Source: Caenorhabditis elegans
Taxonomy: Eukaryota > Nematoda > Chromadorea > Rhabditida > Rhabditidae
DNA: 64,000 nt
Direction of reading: 5' to 3'
NCBI RefSeq assembly: GCF_000002985.6
Contig: NC_003284.9
Location: 11,098,001 to 11,162,000 of the forward strand
Shown: positions 48,001-59,543 of the stretch, piece by piece
Position numbering within the stretch: the stretch's first letter is position 1
Layout of the letters: the number at the start of each line of letters is the position of its first letter
The notes under the pieces: generated by a model
What the model was told of the DNA's origin: nothing
The model's database searches: none
The model's input: only the letters and a program-made list of their open reading frames with translations
Made by a program: the position numbers and the translations under genes

Positions 48001-51000
48001 GAATCTGGCTTTGGTTCAATTCTTGCACATATTGAGTTGAGTCCCACTCCAACGGTAAATATCTCTGTAACTTGTACTTAATTTTATATCAAACTGAGAA
48101 CTCTAGAGAGGTGGCGAACTTACAACATTGTCTGACAGATTATGTGAAATTTCTTCATCCTTGCCGGTCTGCGCATGTTCTTTTGTTGTTTCTTGAACCT
48201 AGAATAAAGCAACTTGCAAAATTAACACAAGTGTTTTAGTTTCTCTCACCTGATGTTGTTGACCCGTTGACTTTTGAAACTGTTCATCAGTGATTTCATT
48301 CAATTTGGCAGTTAGTTCCTTTAAAAATATTTAAATTTAGCACCTGTGTGTTATAGTCACGCATTTTGAAAACTAATTCAAATTTTATTCGTTTTTCTTT
48401 ATAAGTTAAACATAATTTTCATTCAGCACCTTATGTGTACAAATGGTTATGCCCTAACCCAAAACCACTAAACCTTATACACGTTTTGATGGTCAGTAAC
48501 TTAAAAAGTTTCATTCAAGAATATGTTCTTAAAATGGTTGAAAACTTACGACTGGCTCTAAATTTTCTGATTTTGGCAAGGAAGCAAGCCTCTCTTCAAT
48601 CTTGTTGTGTTCTTGATCAATAAATGCGGAAAATATTTCCATGGTCCGATATACTTGTCTGTCTGCAGTGTCACACATATTTTCGTTTTCCTCTGTTAGC
48701 TCAAATAACAATTCCCCAACAGTTGGGTTCCAGGAGCACCAATTTATAAGCGTAGTCCACTGGGTGGCGTTAGTTAACTCAAAATCCGCCAGCCTTGTTT
48801 TCAAAACATGTTGTAATTTGTTCTTCATCATTCCTCTTTTATCAGCCAATTGATTTCTGGAGTCCGAATGTTTGAGTAATCCATACACTTCTGCTTTTTG
48901 CAGCTCGAAATCAGCATCACAGTTTTCAATAAATTCCTTCATCAGAATCTTCGTTTTTTCTATACATTCGCCTGCCATGTCAATCAGTTTTTCGTCTAAA
49001 AACAGCTCAATTAATTTGCAGGAGGTGCTTTAACCATTTTAGCTACACTATTTATGTAATATCTCAATAATTCTGCATTCGCCAGTTCTCATCTTCACAT
49101 AAATATTTTCTCAAGCAAATCTTATCAGAAATAGGAGCACAACTAAATGGATGATCCTTTGTAGTCACTTGTAAAACCGCTTAGAACTGAACCATTTTCA
49201 GAAAAATGTTTGGTTTTGATTTTGTATCTTATTGCAATGATAATTTATGATTATGAACAAACAAACCTGGTGGTATCTCGGATTGATTATCGTCTTTTTG
49301 TGAGGAACCATCTTTTTGAGGGTGAGCGTCTGAAAAATGAATCAATGTCAAATTGTTTCTTAAATAAATAATGTTACCATCATTTGGTTTTATGGGACTG
49401 CACATTCTTGATTCACCAACAACTTCATCAGATGAATCTTTTTGTATGCTTTCAGGGTAGTTTATTTGTTCAGGCTCTACTTTTCCAGTTGTTTCCTTTT
49501 TATCATTCACACTGAGCACAAAAATTGGTTCTGGGACTGGAACAGTTTCTATAACCTTGGTCAGATGTATTGAATCGGTGTTAGTAGCCAAGAGTAGATC
49601 ATCACAAGCCAAATTATCAGTAGAAGTAATAACATTTCGTCCATTAGCCTCATCATCTGGGAACGATATTTCGTTGTCAGATGTATTTTCTTGGTCTACA
49701 TCATCCAACATGTTTCCATTTTCATCTTTGCTTCCTTTATTTGAAGTTTCATCACCTTCAGATTGTTCTTCGGATTTCCCAAAATTCTCAGAAATCACCT
49801 GACAGTTTTTTTTCGCGTCTTGTTTGTCTGGTGAGAATACTTGTGGTGCTTTGTTATTGTTTCTTGTAGATTCAGAATACCCATCATCATCACACGAAAT
49901 CGTTCTCTGAGTTGGAATAGACCAGCATTCATCGCAAGACAATACTTCATTCAAGGATAATGGAGATTTATGCAGGTCACCTTCATCTATAACTTTCCCG
50001 ATGTTTTCGGAACCAGGAGTCGGGCTTTTGATCTGTCCATATTTAATTGTTTCTTCACTCGAAGTTTCAAAAACGGGAAGATTTTGTTGTGGATGTTTCA
50101 TGTCTATTTGAGATTCAATATCTATGTTTGTATCAGCTGAAATTTCCGTGGTCAGAACATTTTCCAGTTTGTTGTCATTTGTTTCTGATTCTCCGTCTGA
50201 TTGCTCCGTCTTTTCGTTTTCATTGGAGACATAATTATTCTCGAGAGATTGCACAGTGCTTTGTAACATTGATTGAGTCGATGAATCGATGTCTTTCTGT
50301 GTTGCATCTTGGCACGGTATGGAGCTCATGGGCAAGTCATTATTTTGTCTTCCTTTAGTTGCGGCCAGTTCAGAATGCATATCGGTTAAAGAAGGTTGAC
50401 TTTTCAATTCACAATTCACAATCCTTTCATTCTTCATCTCTGGACTGTTAAATGTTCCGTAACCTTCAAGTTGGCGTTGAGTGATTGTTTCGATTTCAGA
50501 AATTTCCATGTCATAGTCTTCGTTTTTCTTCCTGTTGTCGTTATGAATTGAATTCTGAGAAGATTCTAGCTCCAAATGACTGATTAGCTCTTCAGCTTCC
50601 TTGTGCTCAATAGTTGAGTTGCATGAAAACGCCCAAACATTGAGATCGCATTCTTCTTCATCTTCTGCACTTTGTCGTTTTGTGTTAGTTTTGTCCTCCT
50701 GGATGTTGCCAATATCATCATCGTCATCGATTACTACAACTTCTATTGAATTCGAAACGTTTTGTGCTTTACCACGAGTGATTATGACGTCGCGTTCCTC
50801 TTTAGCGGGACAACGAGTTTTTGGCTTTTTCCTCAAAGTCTCGTAAAGATCTTCGATCTTAGGTAGAGTTCTTTTTTCTGCGGCTTTTCGGATTTTTGGA
50901 TCTGAAAATATGTGTTGTTCGGCATTAAAGTCAGTCAACTACTCACTTTTAACCATATCCCGAAAAAAATTCGCGCAAGCTACAAGGAGGAGATGTTTAT

Positions 51001-54000
51001 GTGGGAAGCATCCCCAACAGAGGAAACCTGATGGCGATTTGTAGATGAAGTGTTCTTGAATGTGCATAAAAATTCCCATGTTGTTTTTGCAAATGCAACT
51101 TAACGTGTTTGTTGACATTGATTCCACTTCCCAATAATACTGATCCCACTTTTTGAAATGCTTTTTTCCAATACATGGCAATATAATTTGCGGAAAATGA
51201 TACAGCAGTACAATCGCCCTTTCAGAGTCCTGTAAATTCATAAAACATGAGTGTGTGGGTTATTTGCTTTGACTACAATTGGCTCTAAACGACCGAAATT
51301 AAGCTATAGTCTAAATTTTTTTTAAAGCTTTTCATTCTGTCCGAAATTTAATCTTCAAAAAAATAATAAACCTAGTCATTACAGGATTTTTCCTTGTTAT
51401 GTACGACAATCGAAACATCAGTATTTTATTACTCACAAATGATGCGTAGTCCTCTTCTTCAACAAGCAATGGTTCAATTGTAGCTTTGGAAAGTGGATAA
51501 TCACGTTCAGGAACTATATGCTTTTTGATGATAAATGGCTTAAAAGCTGCATCGACTCCGTAATAACAATCTTCGCGTGATTTTGTCCATGAGTATCTCG
51601 ATAGTGCCAGTTTGTTGTTTCGACCAAAATGCTGAATGTTCTCAGCTCGGGAAATTCTCACATTTTTTATGTATTTATGAAAGTGTGTAAAAAGCTAGAT
51701 CTAAATCAAAATTTTGTACTGGCGTTTAAATGTGATTCAGTATTCTGAGACTTACTTTAGGTTTTATTTACAGTGTGTTACATTTACTCCATTAAAAGAA
51801 ATACTTACCGGGCGCCCCATATTCAACAACCTTAATAACGTTTTAATCCGAATAACGCCACTTATTGAAGGGGAAAACAGTTTCGTTGCATATCTGGAAA
51901 CTATACACGTTTTTAAAATAACCCAATGATTACCGAAATAAAGTTGATGCTAAAACATGCGTCTCATCTCCCAACGTGAAAAGAGGGATTAAGTCCCAAA
52001 ATGTTTCTTGTGGATGGTCAAAGTATACACCAAGTTTTGCAATTACAGATTTGAATTTCCTATCGTCTGCAAAATGGATTTAGCCGAGTTTTGAAACATT
52101 TTGTTTACCTGCAGATTGTATCATAGAAAAGAATTGGCGAGAAGTCATTGTACAAAATTCCGGAATCATTGTAAGATTGTAGAAGCATTCAGGGGTGTCG
52201 ACTGGGAGCTCATTTTTGTTTAACTGAAAATTCTTCTACTTTCGAATATTCTAGATCTGGTATAAAAAGTAAGAGCCTAGTTGGATTTGTAATGATAGAA
52301 GAACTAACTTTTTTAGTGCCATAAACTTCCAGTTCAATCAAAAAAACTGACCTTCAGACAGAATGGCCCTTTTTTTTGGAGATTTGTTTGATTATCATAA
52401 CTTTCAGAATTTAAATGCAAAATTTTTCTAAGTGCCAAAAGCTTCCAGTTCAATCATAAAAACTGACCTTCAGACATATAAATGACCTCTTTTTTTTTGG
52501 GAGATTTACAAAGTTTTCATGATTCTAAAAATCAATATCTGACTTGAAATGAACTTTTTTGGAAATGTTTCTTCGGGGACTTGTTTGAAATTTTTAGCGT
52601 TTTTCAGAATTTAAATGCAAATTTTTTCTAGGTGCCAAAAGCTTCCAGTTCAATCAAAAAAATTGACCTTTCAGGCATATAAATGACCCCTTTTTTTTGG
52701 GAGATTTACTAAGTATTCATGATTCTAAAAATCAATATCTTACTTGAAATGAACTTTTTTGGAAATGTTTCTTCGGGGACTTGTTTGAAATTTTTAGCGT
52801 TTTTCAGAATTTAAATGCAAATTTTTTCTAGGTGCCAAAAGCTTCCAGTTCAATCAAAAAAATTGACCTTTCAGGCATATAAATGACCCCTTTTTTATAC
52901 TGAGATTTATTTAGTTTTCATAATTTTAAAATTAATATCTCCCCACTAACCATTCACCAATAACCCTTCATAAGCCAAAACTCCGCAGACTACAAAGACT
53001 ACATAGACTACAAACTATGGACAGACGAACTGTATTTTTTATATATAAGTCTCCCTTTTTTTTGGAGATTTGTTTAATTATCATAACTTTTAAAATTAAT
53101 ATCTTACTTAAAATGAACTTTTTTGAAAAAAAAATGATTGTTGGTCGCTAAAAACAAAAAACTATTTTATTTTAATAAAATAAATACATTTGTTCTTCTA
53201 ATGAAAAACCTATATTTCTTCATTTTTATTTTTAGAAAAGTTTCAAAAGTTTACGAAGGAGATGATTATTTCTGGGTATTTCTCAAAGAATTTGGTAAAC
53301 ATTTTTTCACAACAAGGGCGCTTGAGAATTGAAGATTTTGTTAATTGCTGTAACTTAACAATGTTTTACTTTTTTTTTTTTTGGCTATGTTAGTGCGATA
53401 ATAATATAGCTTCAAAACGCCCGCAAAAACTTAACGTGCTGAATTTCTCATCAATGCAAAAACTCGTTGTTTACTCGTTGTCATTGTTAAATATTTAACT
53501 CATTCATGTCCGGAATTATAACATTTTTGAATTTTGCATGATTAATAATTTTTGATGCTTAAAGTTTGAATTTCAAAGAAATTATTCAGCAATCTTTAAG
53601 AATCACTTTTGCTAGTCACGTTCTATCCGTTTTTCTCTGTTATGCATTATGTATAGTCTTCTTTTGAACTAAATCTTCAATTTCGAGAATCTTTGTTGCT
53701 AATCCATCCTTTGAAAGGTTTCTCTTCAGCTATAATTACATCACCCTCTTCTTTCTATCATTATCTTTCACTTCATCTCCTACTCTCCTTTCGAAATATT
53801 TCTATACCAATTCTTAGGCTCCAGGCAACAAATACTCAGCAGTCGTTGGTTGAGAGAAAACTAACATGTGCATTATTTTTCAAAATGAAGTCTAGCATTA
53901 TATGTTTTTAATGAAGCCGCAACGCTGCCTACAACCCTACTTTTTATTATCCAAAAAATTAAAAATTTATGTTAAGCAGTACTTTTCTCATGTTCTATAC

Positions 54001-54812
54001 TGTGTACAAAAAATTCACCTGCACTGGATCCGACAAATAATCGATTCGGTCATGATACTCATCTTGGTCCAAAAAGTTTAATAATCTGCCCAGCTTTTCT
54101 ATTTGTTCAGGAGACTTAAGCGTTTTTGCTTTATCCAGATACCACTTGCTTTGTATACACTCTATAAAATTAAAAATTGAAACGTTTTCAAACTCAAAGT
54201 TCAAAGTTTCAGAGTACTTTTTTTTCAAAGACAATTTAAAATATATCCACTTGTTCATCCATCTTTTTCATCTTTTGTATTTTTCTCTTTTTTTCCTTTT
54301 TTTTCAAGTAAACATGATTTTTTTTTGAATAATTTTCAATCACTGTATACGATGTTGAAGAACTAGGTTAGTTTCCAAAAAATACTACTGAGCTCAGCCG
54401 AGAGGATTCGTTAAATAATTAATGTACTGTGCGAATAGAATTTTAGAATCAAATCTTTAGAAAACAAATGTTCGAAATATAATAATTAGATTTGAATGAG
54501 ATTTGGTTCAAATTTATTACATTTTTAAATCATGTTGGACAAAGAAAATTTGCCAAACCTAGCTAAATCTCGGGACACTAATAAATGTTTAAAATGATTC
54601 ATTAAATACTATTCTAAAACTTTTTGGAAACCATCGAAAAATGATATTTACTTATATTTTTTAAGAGAAAAAAAACATTTCAGCAAAAGGGTTCAATTGT
54701 TTTACAAAGTAGTTTACTTTTTCTTTTTTGTAGGAATTAATAACGTACTGTCATAAAGAGTCAAACGATGATTTTCTTCGTTGTCTGAAGTTGAAGTTTC
54801 GAGGTCCTCCAT
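45054..54812 (-). CDS. Large protein of about 1543 aa: Cys/His-rich N half, acidic middle, Gln/His-rich prion-like C terminus
   Basis: Twenty-one phase-consistent exons on the minus strand: 54812-54749, 54161-54019, 52223-52109, 52066-51934, 51893-51809, 51694-51437, 51229-50947, 50901-49378, 49329-49267, 48995-48550, 48318-48250, 48198-48124, 48064-47984, 47671-47573, 47040-46888, 46842-46804, 46680-46606, 46434-46186, 46134-45922, 45574-45397 and 45340-45054. The start is MEDLETSTSDNEEN. Residues 1-360 look globular and end in a Cys/His-rich stretch (LSCICKNN...HIQEH...LCWGC) that could bind zinc. Residues 361-890 are acidic and Ser/Thr-rich with a basic patch (RKKPKTRCPAKEERD), so probably nuclear. 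About 890-1038 is helical with Cys. From about 1147 the protein is dominated by Gln, His and Asn. I do not recognise the family. The layout suggests a chromatin or RNA-associated factor, but that is inference. The last two junctions are the least certain. Confidence 0.8.
52285..53130. repeat. Tandem repeat array, exact 200-bp period, in intron 2 of the large minus-strand gene
   Basis: The anchor TTTCAGAATTTAAATGCAAA recurs at about 52402, 52602 and 52802, a spacing of exactly 200 nt. Each is followed by TTTTCTAxGTGCCAAAAGCTTCCAGTTCAATC and a TGACC/ATATAAATGACC block. The two full units differ at few positions; the third is cut short near 52905. Diverged partial units flank the array (about 52305-52400 and 53050-53130). 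A small GACTACA-type repeat lies near 52988-53016. Confidence 0.85.
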
Positions 54813-55065
54813 TTTCGAAACTATAATTATTAAATTAATGTCAAATTTCAAATGACAGCAGAACAATTAAGTGGTACGTTGGTTACCGTTATAAGTAAAC
54901 ATAAAAAAATCACACGTATCTAGAAAAGGTTACACTGTTGCCCTTAGTTACCCGTGACGATGCCTTCACACTTTTATTTATCACACCCTCTTTTTTTTTT
55001 GCGTTTTTGGTCACTCTTGCTTTCGGTGCGAGCATCATTTATGACTTCACTCTCTTTTTTTCAGC
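54813..55065. promoter_or_regulatory. Short bidirectional intergenic region
   Basis: Only about 250 bp separate the start codon of the large minus-strand gene (54812) from the first candidate ATG of the plus-strand gene (55066). The two divergent genes therefore probably share promoter sequence here. The stretch ends in a pyrimidine tract and TTTTTTTCAG at 55055-55064, a strong acceptor that fits leader trans-splicing. Confidence 0.45.
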
Positions 55066-58000
55066 ATGTATCGCGAAATGCTTCATCAGGGAATTCAGTT
55101 ATACTGCGAGATTTGGCCGTGCGATCGAGAATGTGGAAAGTTTCACGAAAGGTTCATAAACACAACAAGTAAGATCAAAATAATTTGCGAGTTTCTGAAT
55201 TTAATAACAAAATTGAGAATTGAGAAGAATGAAAACAATGTCAGAATCAGTGGATCATCAAATACCAATGACAAATGGTGAGTGAGAAAAAACACAACGA
55301 AAAATTATTATTCTTTAAGGAAAATCGAAAACAAAAGGAGTTTTCGAGGAAATAATGGAGATGGCAGCAAGAAAGGTGAATATTTTTACATATTTCAAAT
55401 TATTGAGAATCTTGAATTAGAAATGGTCATCAAATAAAATATTTTCTGTGTGAGACATATCAGAAAAATCCTGCATCAGGTCAACTTGAACTTGGCAATT
55501 AAACTGAAGCTTCTAGGTTTTTTAATAATAATTTTTTCAAACTGAATTGGAACGATAATTTTGATGAAATTAGAAAAATAAAGTAAAATTATATATACAT
55601 ATAAAAAAAATACATAGAAAATTTTTTTATTTTTCAAACACGCGTATTCAAAGAATTTCTCAAAATGATTTCCAGAAGTTTCAAAAAATTATGACTCGGA
55701 TTTCTGTACTGACGTCGCACAATAAGATTCGTGTGACGTCACTTTTTAAAAAGATTAATAAATATATACACCGATGTTTTTTTTAAACGGTATCTTATTT
55801 GAAAACTGGGAGGTTAACTAATTCAGGGTCTGACAATTACACACAATATTTCAATTTTCCGCAAAATTTTGTTAGACGTTCCTCTGGCTAGGTTTTCCCC
55901 GTAATCAAAAAATTAACCATCAAAACAAATTATAATAATTCTACGATTTTGTCTAGCAAAGTTTTGATGCGCAAGTCGTAGAAACCGGTAAAGATCCCTA
56001 TCTTCGCGCCTACAATCAATGTGCAACACTTCGAAAAACTTCCAGTTTCCCAGAAGATAAAAATTCGTTATTGGTTTGCAGTAAAGTATTTTGTGCCTGG
56101 ATAGAAGCTACTTTGTTTGATCTTTCTGATTTTTCTCATTAATCAGTTACGTTACGTTAGTTTATGGTCGCTGGTTCTCAGACTTTCTGTCTCTACAAAA
56201 CGCTGAAACAATATTTTTTGCCACTTTGCACATTTTTGTTGTTAGTATTTTTTGAATTTGATAAGAGGATTTCAAGCAAGTGCTCTTTCCAAGGATTTAT
56301 AAAAGAGAGTGTGTAGAGAACAGAATAAGCAAAGAGGTTTACGCAATATAATGAAAAAGTATCGCGGCTTTCGTACTTAACTAATAGTCATTCATGATAG
56401 AATTTGTGCAAGGTATGTAAAAGATCGATAAGATAAAACGTGAGAAAAAACTCAAAAGTAACCTATGGACAGAAAACGTCAGGTTCTCCCTTTTTTGTTG
56501 CACAAATCACAAAATTCAAAAAAGTTGTTTTTTGTCCTTCATTGGATGAGTGAGCTACTGTATACATTAGAAACTTATTATCAAAAGGCAATAAAATTAT
56601 GCAAGAGGTTATATTTGCACGGTTATAGAAAATTTCCTGTTAGCAACTCGGAGGGCAAAAAATAATATATACACACAATTTTTACGACTTACGAACACGA
56701 GGCCGGAATTTAAATACGTGTAGAAGATCTACAGCAACACAGCAGCTAATCTTACTCTCACTCGTAACTATCAGTAGAGCATTCTGCTGTCAATTGGGCT
56801 CCAACAGCGCCACAGTCAGAAGAGGGGAAGGGTAGAAGACCGGCGACCAGGGCAATGGCTGCGACGGCGGTCGCGCTCGGAGCCAAGACGAGAATATGAA
56901 GGAAGGAGCCTGTTGTGAGGTGTATGTGAAAGAAGGAAGGAGGCGGGCAACATCCTACCGGTGGTCGGTAGGAGTGATTGTATGACGTTGGAAAACCAAA
57001 ATAAAGAAGAAGAAATGCCAAAGAGGGTTGTTCGATAATACTGGAAACTTGTGATATTGTGATAACGATGGAAGCTTTGATAAACAGTGGCTCGATCTAG
57101 CATGAGCAGCATGAGCAGAAGACAATGAAACCAATTCCTTATCGTTTTCAATAGAGGCAGAGAAGAAACCTTTGATGATATAGATGCACACATTCTTGCG
57201 TAGAGTTTCTACGGTATGATACTTCAATCTTCAAATGTTCGTACACCTCTGTACCAATTTAATACGTGTTTAGAATGAGAACGTTTCAAGGTAGGGCTGG
57301 AGAAATAAAGGAGTCTCACTGCTGTTCTCAAAAATCGCCCCTTCTTTTCGACATTGAAACATATTAATGCAACGAATATATATTCCCCATGTTATTTCTT
57401 ATAATGTGGTTTCCGTTTCATAGTTTCCCATCTTTCCCCTTTTTCAATCTGTGTGCATGTTGAGGAGAACAACAGAAAGAGCGACACACGGAAATCAATG
57501 CGATGCAGCCATCCCTTTTTTGACCAGAGGAGTACGCGATGAGGGGAAACGGGACAGCGCGCCCGTGTTAAATTAGAAGTTGCGAGGAGCTATGAAGTTG
57601 ACAACGCCAGCGCCATAGACCGAAACGTCTATAATTTCTGATTGGATAGCCAACGTGAAGAAGAGGGATAGTTGTCTTTCTCCGTTTTTCTCCTTGGGAA
57701 TATCAATGTAAATCAGAAAGACGAGATTTGGAAAAGTGAATTGGGCGAAAAAAAAGAAAGAGAGAGAAAGATGACGAGCAAAAATATGAAATCGAAGGGA
57801 AAAGTGAATGCATACCGTTGTGATTGCTTTGGGCGCGAAAGAACAGAGAGTGCAATGCCATTACATAAAATACAAGCCTCTTTCATTTTAATGAAAAAAG
57901 ATTGTCATGGCAATGTCAATTTGAATGAAGATAGACGATTCAAATTCAATCAAAATGCCAAAATTAAGGTTTGGGGATTTCACAAAATTTATATTTAATT

Positions 58001-59543
58001 CCATAATTCCAAAAATTGCACTAATTTTACTTCAATGAAAAAACAAGTAGCTTTTGTTTCCCACTGTTGTTCACTTCTCGAGCTGAAGAGTTTGTTTGTG
58101 TAGTTTGTAAGATATCGAAAAGTCTAACAAAACATGCCTGTACAACTTAACTGTTAAGAACTGCTTCACACATTACACTGCGTCCAAATACCATTTGCCA
58201 TTTGCTAAGTGTGTAATGTTAAACGAAAAGAGTTAGTCTCAAAAAGGGCACACGACAAGTGGGGTGAAGAAGGTACTATGTGATAAGAAACCAATGAAGT
58301 ATTTGCAAAATGAGTAATGTTAAGGGTGATGATGTGGCTAAAACATAATTAGGTGTTGTTCATAACCAAGGCTCAGGGTTGTGCGGCAACCAGATCGGCA
58401 ACTGCACAAAACGGCTTATCTCGGTATAGTAATCCTACTTTTTGAAACAAAAATTAAAATAGAAACGTTGTAAAGTGTTTGATTGATTTGAAATTGAATC
58501 TTTTTTTTGTTAAAAAGTACCAAATACCGGTAAGTTCGGCGGCCGGCAACCTCTAGGCCTCTATGTGAAGTCCTGCAAAAATTTTTCAGCGAGAATAAGT
58601 TTTATTTCCAAATCAATCAGAAACTTCACTGCAATTCTATTTTAATATTTTATTTCTACTTTTCCAACGTTATTACGCTCATATTTAACCTTAATCAGAA
58701 GTGGAAACACTTTGTTCAGAGTCTGTGGAGAACTTCAGACCTCAATTAAGCTTTTGGATATGATTTCTGAATTGTTTCAAAAGCTAAGTTGGTAAAAAGT
58801 GATAAATGCATAACCAACAATGTAGTAGAAGATGAACCTTGTATACTGAAATAGAATAAATTTTTCAATGTTTCAGGACTCCCAAAACTTCATCGAAGTT
58901 CCTCTGCCATCTCTGCCAGAAGAATTTCAATCACTGACGCTGGGAAGTAAGAAACGTGCAAAACGACAAAGCACAAAAGACGCCGATACTACAATGATAT
59001 TTTTCGATAACCCTGTGTGGGATGACGCAAAATTTCGTCAGGAGCTACTCGATTCTGACGAGGAAAGGTACTCAATAGGTATGTGTTAATAATCGTTTAC
59101 GAAAACATCTAACAAATTATTGTGTCTCCAGGGGATGCGCCTTACATCATGGACGACGACGACACTCTTGACGACATACTTAGGTAAAGTATTCATAAAT
59201 ATAAGCAATTTAAAATAATAATTTCAGGGACACTTACCACGAATCAGCTTCAAATCCAATAGAGCATTATCAAACTGATGAAACAATCCTTTCGAGTGAC
59301 GATGAAAACGGTGAGGGAAAAAAAGATGAAAGAAAATGCATAAAATCAATTTAAAAACCACTTAACAGTTTCAGACTACAGCACACTGGATTTGCGACAA
59401 CAAGCCAATGGTGAGTAATAATAACACAATTTAAATAAGTTTATACTTACATCAGTTAAGGCTCATTCCGTTCGCCAAAATTGCTGGTTCCCAGTCTTCG
59501 ATCACCAGATGCTAAATATGAAGGAAGTATTTTAGATCTCTAA
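55066..59543 (+). CDS. Small acidic protein of unknown function with alternative C termini
   Basis: The core model uses ATG 55238: exons 55238-55277, 55320-55375, 58877-59078, 59132-59183, 59228-59310, 59375-59410 and 59461-59543, giving 183 aa. An upstream ATG at 55066, one base after a TTTTTCAG acceptor, opens MYREMLHQGIQLYCEIWPCD and can splice in frame (55168 to 55218) onto the same exon. This longer start is used for the span but is less sure. The protein has a basic patch (GSKKRAKRQ) after EVPLPSLPEEFQSLTLG, a TMIFFDNPVWDD motif, and Asp/Glu clusters (MDDDDTLDDIL, SSDDEN). The final intron has two acceptors 5 nt apart, and both frames stay open: one ends SLRSPDAKYEGSILDL, the other NMKEVF. 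Intron 1 of the core model is only 42 nt and intron 2 is 3.5 kb. No family recognised; soluble, perhaps a nuclear adaptor. Confidence 0.72.
55376..58876. other. 3.5-kb intron of the 55-59.5 kb gene
   Basis: No nested gene is supported. A GC-rich block at about 56750-57000 stands out. On the minus strand it holds an ORF (57021-56758) with an Ala-rich hydrophobic stretch (AVAAIALVAGLLPF), but without clear splice sites or a start. A second block at 57440-57650 is also GC-richer. These could be intronic enhancers. Confidence 0.4.
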
